From assembly GCA_964529285.1 (NCBI GenBank), contig CAZGWK010000069.1, positions 1 to 14,983 on the forward strand: 14,983 nucleotides of DNA. The letters run 5' to 3'. A program made the position numbers and the translations under genes. Source of the stretch: SURF-21 sp964529285. GTDB lineage: Bacteria > Actinomycetota > Geothermincolia > Geothermincolales > RBG-13-55-18. Of the stretch, positions 1 through 6,371 are shown in pieces. The notes below the pieces were generated by a model. It was not told where the DNA came from. It was given only the letters and a program-made list of their open reading frames with translations, and did not search any database. The stretch's first letter is position 1. Every line of letters starts with the position of its first letter.

Positions 1-12
1 TTTTCGGTTAAG

Positions 13-36
13 GGGGATAGACCTCACCCTATCCCC
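13..36. other. Perfect 8-bp hairpin downstream of the repeat-protein gene
   Basis: GGGGATAG (13-20) and CTATCCCC (29-36) are perfect inverted arms around an 8-nt loop. The site lies about 45 bp past the stop of the minus-strand gene ending at 82, so it could be a 3' end structure for that transcript. On the minus strand it is followed by CTTAACCGAAAA, with no T-run, so a classical intrinsic terminator is not supported. It abuts the GGGGTCAG-core element at 33-68. Confidence 0.5.
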
Positions 37-68
37 AGGCCGATTTCCGGGCCTGACCCCCCGGCCTC
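33..68 (-). repeat. GGGGTCAG-core element, subtype CAGGCC, left of unit A
   Basis: Read on the minus strand this 36-nt stretch matches 14828-14863 at 35 of 36 positions, and its inner 30 nt match 2045-2074 at 29 of 30. It holds a small dyad, CAGGCC (36-41) and GGCCTG (50-55), next to the core GGGGTCAG. With the plus-oriented copy at 2045 it brackets the repeat-protein gene as an inverted pair. Short dyads like this resemble REP elements, but no REP-type transposase is present here. Confidence 0.85.
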
Positions 69-81
69 ACCGAGGGGGACG

Positions 82-1812
82 TTATGGGGTTGTGAGGGCT
101 CCCTTCACCATGGCGCCCGCATCGAACCAGAACATGTCCAGGATGGGCACGTCCAGGCGCACGTGGGTCTTCACCTCCACCTTGCTCAGCGCGCCGGTCG
201 CGAGGGAGTCGATCAGCTCGGCCAGGGGCCCGCTGCCCAAGCCGTTTATAAGCGACACCATGAAACCCAGGTTGTCCTGCAAGGCCGGCACCAGCGACGT
301 GGGGTTTAGCTGGGACACGAGAGCGCTCAGCCACGCAGGGTTGGCGTTGATGAACGCGGCCACCACGGCGGGGTCGACGGCTGTGGACTGCAGGTTCGAG
401 AGGACGCCGTTCATGAATGGCGGGTTGGCATTGACGGCCCCGGCTATCACCGCCGGGTCGAGGGCCGCGAGCAGACCGTTCAGGAAGGCGGGGTTGGAGT
501 TGATGATGCCCGCAAGGGAGGCCGGGTCCAGCGAGCCCATGAGATCGGCTATGAGATCGGGATTGTCTGTGATGATGTCCGCGATCACGTCGGGGTCCAG
601 GTTTTCAAGCACCTGGCCGATGAGGTCGCCGCTGCCGGCGAGGAGGGCGTCGATCACCGCCGGGTCCAACCCATCCAGCACCGCCGCCAGCAAGTCCGGG
701 TTGGCGTTGATCAGCCCCGCCACCATGGAGGGATCTATCCCCGAGAGGTCAAGGCAGGAGAGAATCCCGCCCAGGAAGTCCGGACTGCTGTTGACGGCCG
801 CCGCCAGGGCCACCGGATCGAGCCCCTGGAAGAGCATTGCCAGAAAGCCCGGGTTGTTATTGATGGCTCCCGCCACCGCGGACGGGTCGAGGCCGGCGAA
901 GTCCAGCCGCGAGAGCACGCCGTTTATGAAGTCCGGGTTGGCGTTCAGGGCGCCGGCCAGCGCCGCGGCGTCCAGCCTGCCCAGCAGCGAGCCGAAGAAG
1001 CCGGGGTTGGCGTTGAGCGCGTCCCCCAGGGCGTTCGCGTCGAGCGCGCCCACCAGCGATCCCAGGAATGACGGGTTGGCGTTGAGGGCCCCCGCCATCA
1101 CCACCGGGTCGAGGGACGAGAGCACGCCCTCCACCACTCCCTGGTTGGCGTTGATCAGCCCCGCCAGAGCACCGGGGTCCAGCCTGGAGACGAGGGTGGA
1201 GAGCCATCCCATCATGGGCTCGGAGCTGAAGGCCGCTGCCATGGTGCTGGGGTCCAGTGTGGTGACCAGGCTGGTTATGAAGTCCGGATTGTCGTTGATG
1301 ATGCCGGCAAGGACGGCCGGGTCGAGGGAGTTGAGCAGGGTGCTGATGAAAGACGGGTTGGCATTGACGATATCCGAGAGGATGGATGGGTCGAGCGCGG
1401 TCACCACGCGGTCGAGGAAGGAGGAACCCTGGGCGATGAGCGCGTCGACGGTTGCGGCCTCAAGCTCATTGAGGACGGCCGGGATGAAATCGGGGTTGGC
1501 GTTTATGGCGCCGGCGACCACTTCGGGGTCGAGCTGGGCCACGATGCCGTTGATCAGCTCTGGGTTGTTGTTGACCAGCCCGGAGATAACGCTCGGGTTC
1601 TTGATTATCTCCATCATGTCCATGAGGGAGGATGCCTCGGCCGATTCGGCGGCGGTGTCTTTCGCCGACACGTATGCCTCGGTGGGTTCCTGGCCCTGGA
1701 CGGCGAGGATGCCGATGATCACCAGCGCGATCAGCTGGATCACGACCAGCACGTTGAGCACGCCCTGGTAGTTGCGCTTGATAAAGGCACATGCGTGTTT
1801 AAACTTCCCCAC
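82..1812 (-). CDS. Membrane-anchored protein of tandem 23-residue NANP/LDP repeats, function unknown
   Basis: I do not recognise a named family. The 576-residue product has a basic N-terminus and one hydrophobic segment at about residues 18-39. A Ser/Ala/Glu-rich linker follows, then about 18 tandem units (residues 94-524) of pattern LDPxxxAGxINANPxFLxxLLxx, probably short helix pairs. The last 52 residues are not repeats and look beta-prone (KVEVKTHVRLDVP) before an aromatic FWF patch. The orientation is probably N-terminus in the cytoplasm with the repeat domain outside, as a surface or adhesion-like rod or scaffold; that is inference. GTG at 1810-1812 was chosen because AAGGAGG lies 8 nt upstream. 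An in-frame GTG at 1905 would add 31 residues but has a weaker site. The gene stands alone, flanked by an inverted pair of short repeats. A long antisense reading frame covers it but appears to be a by-product of GC-rich repeats. Confidence 0.85.
   Translation of the reverse strand: MGKFKHACAFIKRNYQGVLNVLVVIQLIALVIIGILAVQGQEPTEAYVSAKDTAAESAEASSLMDMMEIIKNPSVISGLVNNNPELINGIVAQLDPEVVAGAINANPDFIPAVLNELEAATVDALIAQGSSFLDRVVTALDPSILSDIVNANPSFISTLLNSLDPAVLAGIINDNPDFITSLVTTLDPSTMAAAFSSEPMMGWLSTLVSRLDPGALAGLINANQGVVEGVLSSLDPVVMAGALNANPSFLGSLVGALDANALGDALNANPGFFGSLLGRLDAAALAGALNANPDFINGVLSRLDFAGLDPSAVAGAINNNPGFLAMLFQGLDPVALAAAVNSSPDFLGGILSCLDLSGIDPSMVAGLINANPDLLAAVLDGLDPAVIDALLAGSGDLIGQVLENLDPDVIADIITDNPDLIADLMGSLDPASLAGIINSNPAFLNGLLAALDPAVIAGAVNANPPFMNGVLSNLQSTAVDPAVVAAFINANPAWLSALVSQLNPTSLVPALQDNLGFMVSLINGLGSGPLAELIDSLATGALSKVEVKTHVRLDVPILDMFWFDAGAMVKGALTTP
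241..1533 (-). repeat. Coding tandem repeat: about 18 units of 69 bp (23 aa)
   Basis: Eighteen consecutive protein units begin with LDP or a close variant. Fourteen are exactly 23 residues, one is 25, and three are 28 because a 5-residue insert (LDFAG, LDLSG, LQSTA) follows the unit. Consensus positions are LDP at 1-3, AG at 7-8, NANP at 11-14 and a hydrophobic helix at 16-21. A degenerate unit (KNPSVISGLVNNNPELINGI) precedes the array and another follows it. The DNA units are diverged, so this is an old protein-level array rather than a recent DNA expansion. Confidence 0.9.
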
Positions 1813-1975
1813 CTCGAAAACCTCCTTCGCGATGTCCGTCCCTCGTCCCGCCTCAACCGGCGTCGTGCGCCTATTGTTCAATCTGCCTTTGTGCATCCCT
1901 GCCACATAACCGGCCTTCCCTCGCTCCGTGCAGTTCGGGTTCTTCGTACGTCCTTCCGTTCAACCTTTAACCGCT

Positions 1976-2006
1976 ATAATAACCGATACGTTTGAATTCC
2001 CGTAAA
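1976..2006 (-). promoter_or_regulatory. Weak promoter candidate for the repeat-protein gene
   Basis: On the minus strand TTTACG (2001-2006) and TATTAT (1976-1981) are separated by 19 bp. They lie about 165 bp upstream of the chosen GTG start, in the most AT-rich part of the gap. The spacer is longer than the optimal 17 bp and only the -10-like hexamer is good, so this is a guess. Confidence 0.25.
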
Positions 2007-2044
2007 CCCTCCGCCACCATCCCAACATGAGACGCTTTGCTAAA

Positions 2045-2074
2045 GCCGGGGGGTCAGGCCCGGAAATCGGCCTC
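2045..2074 (+). repeat. GGGGTCAG-core element, subtype CAGGCC, right of unit A
   Basis: It matches the reverse complement of 36-65 at 29 of 30 positions and 14831-14860 at 28 of 30. It is the plus-oriented partner of the element at 33-68, so the pair encloses the repeat-protein gene. The 12-mer CCTCGCGATGAC follows directly at 2071-2082 and recurs at 14906-14917, 43 bp beyond the other plus-oriented copy of this subtype. Confidence 0.85.
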
Positions 2075-2164
2075 GCGATGACGTTGACCGGGGCTGCTTC
2101 ACGACGACATCAGGCTGCCTGCGTACGGAAAGCCTAGGGTCAGACGTCCTCTGTGATTGTATCT

Positions 2165-2242
2165 TCGTTTTTCGGTTGAGGGGTTAAGATCATCCAAACA
2201 CGCACCTGTCCCGAAAGTGGGGTCAGCCCCGGAAATGGGACA
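2165..2242 (+). repeat. 78-bp perfect long-range repeat (copy 1)
   Basis: This stretch is identical over 78 bp to 13233-13310, 11 kb away in the same orientation. It consists of a leader (TTTTTCGGTTGAGGGG and following) plus the TGTCCC-subtype element at its right end. Exact identity over this length in non-coding DNA implies recent copying or gene conversion. The window opens with a similar but shorter stretch (TTTTCGGTTAAGGGG). Confidence 0.9.
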
Positions 2243-2402
2243 TAACGCCAAGGCTGTGTTGGCAGGCTGACGTACTGATTCCAGGTCGTGCCAAAGCGAA
2301 GACGTGTCCCGAAAGTGGGGTCAGCCCCGGAAATGGGACATAACGCCAAGGCTGTGTTGGCAGGCTGACGTACTGATTCCAGGTCGTGCCAAAGCGAAGA
2401 CG
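2207..2402 (+). repeat. Perfect 98-bp tandem duplication (2207-2304 and 2305-2402)
   Basis: Two back-to-back copies of 98 bp show no difference. Each starts with a TGTCCC-subtype element (2207-2242 and 2305-2340), whose arms TGTCCC and GGGACA enclose the core GGGGTCAGCCCC. A 62-bp tail with a GCCAA/TTGGC dyad follows. The left copy is joined to the 78-bp long-range repeat; the right copy ends just before the next element. Perfect identity points to a recent duplication. Confidence 0.95.
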
Positions 2403-2408
2403 GGAAAC

Positions 2409-2442
2409 GTCAACATTTAAGACCTGACCCCAAAATGTTGAC
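2409..2442 (-). repeat. GGGGTCAG-core element, subtype GTCAACATTT, left of unit B
   Basis: Ten-bp perfect arms GTCAACATTT and AAATGTTGAC enclose the core read on minus as GGGGTCAGGTCT. It lies 6 bp past the end of the OYE gene. Its only relative in the window is at 8889-8922 in the opposite orientation, with 32 of 34 positions the same. The pair encloses the whole five-gene operon. As a hairpin right after the stop codon it might also act as a 3' end signal. Confidence 0.9.
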
Positions 2443-2448
2443 TTAGGG

Positions 2449-3633
2449 TTACTTTTGAACTTTCTCGCAACGGAGCGGAAGCCGGTTGGCGACCCTGGCG
2501 AAGCACTTGTTGCACGAGACGCAAGACGCGGCCTCGCTCTTCCCCTCGCGAAACTTCTTTACCAGCGAAGGCTCCCTGATAAGCGGACGGCTCAGGGCCA
2601 CGAAATCGGCCCAGCCGTTCTCCACGATCTCCTCCATGTGGGAAAGCCTGCGCAGGCCGCCCACCAGGATGAAGGAAGCCTTGCCTGCGGCGGGCTTGAT
2701 CACCTTTGCATCCTCCAGGTTGTACCCTTCCTCGAGGTCGAACTTCCCCGCCCAGCTCTTCAGCATGAGCCAGGCAAAGGGCTTCTGCCACGCGGGAACG
2801 CCGCTCACGAGCTCCTTTACCGGCACCTCGCCCCGCCAGATCCTCAGGTTGGAGAAGACCACGGTCCCCGAGGCGATCTCCAGCCCGTCGATGCCCATCT
2901 CCGCAAGCCAGGCGGCGTATCTGGCCGCCAGTGGGGTCGTTATCCCCTTCCAGGGAGTGTAGTCGTTGGCGGTCAACTTGACGGTGAGCGCCATGCCCGC
3001 AGGCAGCGCGGCCTTCACCTTCTTCATGACCTCGGAAAGGAAGCGGAAGCGCTTCCCGTCGCTCCCTCCCCATTCGTCCTTCCTCCGGTTGTGGAAGGGC
3101 GAGAGGAACTCGTTTATCAGGTAACCCCCCGAGGCCGCTATGTGCACACCGTCTGCCCCGGCCTCCGCCGCCCTCCGGGCCGCCTCACCGAAGGCCTCTA
3201 TGGATTCCCAGATCTCGTCATTCGTCATCTCCCTGGGTTTGACCAGGTACAGGGGATCCCAAATATTGGTGGAAGGAGCCATTGGCGTACGCCCGATGAT
3301 CTCCTTCTTGGTCTGCCTCCCGGCGTGATGAAGCTGGAAGAAGATCCTGGCCCCCTCGGCGTGCACGGTTTCGGTCAGCCGGCGCAGGCCTTCGACCATC
3401 CGGTCTTCGTATATACCGATGGCACGGTACGGCCCCCTGCCGTAGGGATGCACGTTCATCACGCCGGGGATTATCAGGCCCACATCGCCCCGGGCAAGCC
3501 TGCCGTAGCGTTTTAACAGGGCGTCGGATACCTTTCCGTCCTCCTCGGCCATGCACGAATAGGTGGCCGCATGGACGAAGCGGTTCTTGACCTCCACATC
3601 GCCGATCTTTCCCGGCGTAAAAAGCATTCCCAT
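2449..3633 (-). CDS. NADH:flavin oxidoreductase / Old Yellow Enzyme family, with C-terminal Cys cluster
   Basis: The 394-residue protein is a TIM-barrel FMN enzyme of the OYE family, which reduces activated C=C bonds in enoates or enones. Visible are QLHHAGRQ (100-107), YLINEFLSPFHNRR (171-184) with DEWGGS, the phosphate-binding ILVGGLR (322-328) and ALSRPLIREP (346-355). C371, C374, C377 and C389 (CxxCxxC and a distal Cys) resemble the 4Fe-4S site of 2,4-dienoyl-CoA reductase-type members, but the FAD/NAD domain of those enzymes is absent. The usual His-x-x-His substrate anchor before GYL is replaced by Ala166 and Gly169, while Tyr171 is kept, so the substrate or chemistry may differ. ATG at 3631-3633 has AAGGGGG upstream. 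It is the last gene of the operon, 82 bp after its neighbour. Confidence 0.9.
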   Translation of the reverse strand: MGMLFTPGKIGDVEVKNRFVHAATYSCMAEEDGKVSDALLKRYGRLARGDVGLIIPGVMNVHPYGRGPYRAIGIYEDRMVEGLRRLTETVHAEGARIFFQLHHAGRQTKKEIIGRTPMAPSTNIWDPLYLVKPREMTNDEIWESIEAFGEAARRAAEAGADGVHIAASGGYLINEFLSPFHNRRKDEWGGSDGKRFRFLSEVMKKVKAALPAGMALTVKLTANDYTPWKGITTPLAARYAAWLAEMGIDGLEIASGTVVFSNLRIWRGEVPVKELVSGVPAWQKPFAWLMLKSWAGKFDLEEGYNLEDAKVIKPAAGKASFILVGGLRRLSHMEEIVENGWADFVALSRPLIREPSLVKKFREGKSEAASCVSCNKCFARVANRLPLRCEKVQK

Positions 3634-3715
3634 ACCGTCCCCCTTCCCTGCCTCAAGCGTTTAAATCCCGCGGGGCGCCCCCGGCGGCCCTGGGAATCGC
3701 CGTTGCCGACCCCGC

Positions 3716-5239
3716 CTACTTGCGGGCCCTCCACACGCAGGGTTGACCCCGGCGGGTGGGAGGAAACACCTCGAGCCAGTCGCATCCCGACTCGGCGAGT
3801 GACGCGGTGCAGATACAGCAGTAATAGGGCACCCCGCTCCTCATGCCGGACCACGGGTATGCCCTGCCGGTGACCCCTATATCCTCGGGTTTGCGGGTCT
3901 CGGAGAAATAGTCGAAGATGATCGGCAGCAGGGACTCCAGCAGGCCCCGCGGCAGCGGCAGCTTGGCCGACGCCCCCACCAGGCGGTTCTCCAGCGCCTC
4001 CCTAGCCCTCTTCACCTTCCCGGGGGGCTGGTAGGCGCGGTGGCGCAGCAGCTTGCCCCCGCTCGCGCACGGGTCGAGGACCACGCTCACCCCGTGAGCG
4101 TCCTCCTGCAGGGTATAGCGCGCCGGGGGCATGCCCGCCCCGCCGCAGAGCTCCGCCCGGAAGAGGTTCTCGACCATGAAGGACAGGGCTTCCCTGCGCT
4201 CCATGCCGCCGGCCAGCGGCAGGATGCGGCTGGCCACGCAGGTCTTGAACACGTAGGAGAGGGCGTCCCCCAGGCGCTCCTCGCCCGCCTCCCGGGCGAT
4301 GAAGTCCAGCGTGGACGCGAGCATGTCCACGTACAGGTTGTGCAGAAAGAAGAACTCCCCACCCATGGTCGCGCAGAGGGCCAGGGCGGACAGGGACGCG
4401 CCCCTTTCCAGCCTCTCGGCGATGCGGTCCGGAGTGGGCCTGACCATCTCCGCCTTGCGTTCCTCACTGAGCCAGCGCCCGCCGGGAGCGGCGCCCTTGC
4501 GTTCTGTCGCAGCCTCAACCTCGCGCCCTCCCCGGGGGCTCCGCAACCCGAACCTCTCGTAGTAGCGCTCCGGCACGGATGCGTTGTCCTTGTACAGGTG
4601 CCACCTGCATACGTCGTCCGGGCCCTCGGGCGGGTCCACCGGCCAGTTATTGTAACCCATGTGCCGGTGGGGCAATATCTCGTTTAAGAAGGAGCAGTGC
4701 AGGCAGTAGTAGGGGAAGCCCTGCCGGTTGTAGGACCAGGGGAAGGCCTCGGACGTAAGGGCGAAACCGTCCGGCGGCTCGTAGCGGCCCTTGCGCCACA
4801 ACCTCCCCCCGCTCCCACAGGGGTCCATGACGAAAGTGAACTTCTCGTCATCCTCCTCCACCCGGAAAGCTCCCCCATGCTCTCCCGCCCCGCTGCAGCT
4901 GTGCGCCACCCAGCCGTCGCGGTTGAGTATGAAGGCCTCGTAGCCCCGGTAAAGATCGTTGTCGAGCAGGGTATACATCTGCCGCCTGGCGCTCTGCTCG
5001 AAGACGCTGGTGAACATGTCCTCCAGCCGCTCCTCGCCCAGTTCCCCGCCGGTCCACGACCACAGCGCGGTGCAGGACTCGGCGAAGAAGTCGTGCAGCA
5101 GTATCCTCTCGCCGCGCAGCGCCTCGCAGAGGGCAAGCGCCTCCTGCTTCTCCCCGCGCATCACGGCACGTTGGATCCTCTTGATAATGGGGGTCTCCAG
5201 GGCTTCGCGCTCCGCCTCACCGAACCAGGTTCCGTTCAT
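3716..5239 (-). CDS. Internally duplicated Cys-rich protein of unknown function
   Basis: I do not recognise this family. The 507-residue protein is two related halves, about 29-216 and 270-505. Each half has, in order, a helical region with a conserved LHD/LHN site (49-50 and 300-301), the motif DPCxSGG (C141 and C391), a WS-x-PYYCxxC motif (C179/C182 and C474/C477), and a final CxW (C211 and C501). Four conserved cysteines per half suggest one metal or Fe-S site in each, which is inference. Charged, low-complexity residues (about 233-265) join the halves. There is no signal peptide or membrane segment. ATG at 5237-5239 lies 4 bp after the stop of the 375-aa acyl-CoA dehydrogenase, so translation is probably coupled. 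Its place in the operon suggests an accessory or electron-transfer role. Confidence 0.8.
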   Translation of the reverse strand: MNGTWFGEAEREALETPIIKRIQRAVMRGEKQEALALCEALRGERILLHDFFAESCTALWSWTGGELGEERLEDMFTSVFEQSARRQMYTLLDNDLYRGYEAFILNRDGWVAHSCSGAGEHGGAFRVEEDDEKFTFVMDPCGSGGRLWRKGRYEPPDGFALTSEAFPWSYNRQGFPYYCLHCSFLNEILPHRHMGYNNWPVDPPEGPDDVCRWHLYKDNASVPERYYERFGLRSPRGGREVEAATERKGAAPGGRWLSEERKAEMVRPTPDRIAERLERGASLSALALCATMGGEFFFLHNLYVDMLASTLDFIAREAGEERLGDALSYVFKTCVASRILPLAGGMERREALSFMVENLFRAELCGGAGMPPARYTLQEDAHGVSVVLDPCASGGKLLRHRAYQPPGKVKRAREALENRLVGASAKLPLPRGLLESLLPIIFDYFSETRKPEDIGVTGRAYPWSGMRSGVPYYCCICTASLAESGCDWLEVFPPTRRGQPCVWRARK

Positions 5240-5243
5240 GGGT

Positions 5244-6371
5244 CTACCCCACTACCTCCAGTTCCATGCGCGGGTTCGACTTGCCCAGGAGCTGCAGCAT
5301 CTTTGCGTCGCGCATGATCTTCTCCAGCCCCGTCTCCTTCATGTAGCCTATGCCCCCGTGCACCTGGATGGCGTCCATGGATATATCAAGTGCGGCGTCG
5401 GTGCAGAAGATCTTGGCGATGTCGGCCCTGCCGGAGGTCGCCAGCCTTCCCACCCTCTCGGCGGCCAGGGCCTGCACGTAACCGGCCCGCCCTATCTCGA
5501 TCTTCACCAGCATGGCAGCGAGATATCTCTTGATCTGCTGGTGCTCGATGATCATCTTCCCGAACTGGAAGCGCTCCTGCGCGTAGCGGTGGGCCATCTC
5601 GAAGGCGGTACGAGCGGCGCCCATGGCGATGGCGGCCGTGAACCCGTTCAGTGCGTTGAGCGTGTAGCCGAGCAGGGACGCGGCCTTTCCCCTGAGGCCC
5701 ACTATGCCCGCCTCGTCCATGCGGTACGCGTCGAATACCACGTTGCAGAAAGGCGCGGCGTGCAGGCCCGGTACGTAGGGCGGGTCCTCTATCCGCACCC
5801 CGCCGGCGCGCGCGTCCACCACCACCAGGCTCAACCCCGCGGCGTCCGCGTCGGGAGCGAATACCAGCATGTAGTCGGCCATCGGCGCGCATCCCACCAT
5901 GACGGCGGTCCCTTCCAGGGCGAGGGAGCCGCCCTTCATGGAGAGAGACTGCCCTCTCCCGTCTCCTTCCTCGGGCGGCAGGGCGAAGGTTAGCATGACG
6001 GGCTCCGCGGCATCTTCGCCTGCAAGGCGCGCGAGGAACGCTTCCTGCGATTCTCCCGCCTCGACGAGGGGCACGCAGGCGATGAGGTGATGGGCAAAGG
6101 CGGCGGCTATCCCCGCGCATCCTGAGGCCAGCTCCTCCAGTACCTGGGCTGCGGTGAGCAGGTTATGGCCCACGCCGCCTTTCTCCTCGGGCACCAGCAT
6201 GGAGGGGATCTCCAGCTCCGCGCTCTTCGCCCATACGCCCCCCAGGCGCTCCGGGGCGCCGTGGGCGTCCACCTCCAGCGCCATGGGCTCTATCTCGTTG
6301 CGGCAGAAATCCCTGCAGACCTTGTGTATTACCCCTCCCGCTCCCATGTCCGGAATAAGATCAAAACTCAT
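5244..6371 (-). CDS. Acyl-CoA dehydrogenase homologue lacking catalytic glutamate
   Basis: The 375-residue protein has the acyl-CoA dehydrogenase length and fold. YAQERFQFG (263-271) and QVHGGIGY (336-343), the FAD-binding parts, are intact. Two hallmark sites are missing. The TEPxAGSD loop of the middle domain is replaced by a Gly/Glu-rich stretch (about 128-145), and the C-terminal IYEGT motif carrying the catalytic Glu reads LLGKS, with Gly363 at the Glu position. The alternative Glu of isovaleryl-CoA dehydrogenases is also absent near residue 241. It may therefore be a non-catalytic partner of the adjacent 482-aa dehydrogenase, as in the heterotetrameric FadE pairs of mycobacterial steroid catabolism; this is inference. 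The ATG overlaps the upstream gene's stop by 11 bp and has GGGAGGT upstream. Confidence 0.88.
   Translation of the reverse strand: MSFDLIPDMGAGGVIHKVCRDFCRNEIEPMALEVDAHGAPERLGGVWAKSAELEIPSMLVPEEKGGVGHNLLTAAQVLEELASGCAGIAAAFAHHLIACVPLVEAGESQEAFLARLAGEDAAEPVMLTFALPPEEGDGRGQSLSMKGGSLALEGTAVMVGCAPMADYMLVFAPDADAAGLSLVVVDARAGGVRIEDPPYVPGLHAAPFCNVVFDAYRMDEAGIVGLRGKAASLLGYTLNALNGFTAAIAMGAARTAFEMAHRYAQERFQFGKMIIEHQQIKRYLAAMLVKIEIGRAGYVQALAAERVGRLATSGRADIAKIFCTDAALDISMDAIQVHGGIGYMKETGLEKIMRDAKMLQLLGKSNPRMELEVVG

Larger units (their letters stand above)
1813..2448. other. Gene-free gap of 636 bp with promoter candidate and repeat cluster
   Basis: No credible gene is present. Up to about 2010 the sequence includes the likely leader and promoter of the minus-strand repeat-protein gene, with an AT-richer patch near 1960-2006. 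From 2045 to 2442 it is mostly repeats: one CAGGCC-subtype element, a 98-bp perfect tandem duplication carrying two TGTCCC-subtype elements, and one GTCAACATTT-subtype element. The stretch 2075-2164 shows nothing I can assign. The reading frame at 2140-2349 is simply the tandem duplication translated. Confidence 0.75.

Noticed and set aside
241..1533. A possible CRISPR or minisatellite from the 69-bp period
   Set aside because: The DNA units are diverged and keep an open frame and protein pattern; there are no identical repeats with unique spacers.
92..1771. A 559-codon open frame on the plus strand, antisense to the repeat protein
   Set aside because: It is Ser/Ala/Gly-rich, mirrors the repeat period of the opposite strand and resembles no protein. 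The minus-strand frame has a membrane segment, regular repeats and a strong ribosome site.
2140..2349. A 69-codon minus-strand frame in the 1813-2448 gap
   Set aside because: It is a translation of the 98-bp tandem duplication and the 78-bp repeat, with no ribosome site and no independent protein signal.
2045..2442. A transposase remnant expected beside the dyad repeats
   Set aside because: No frame in this gap or the other gaps shows Y1, DDE or other transposase motifs.
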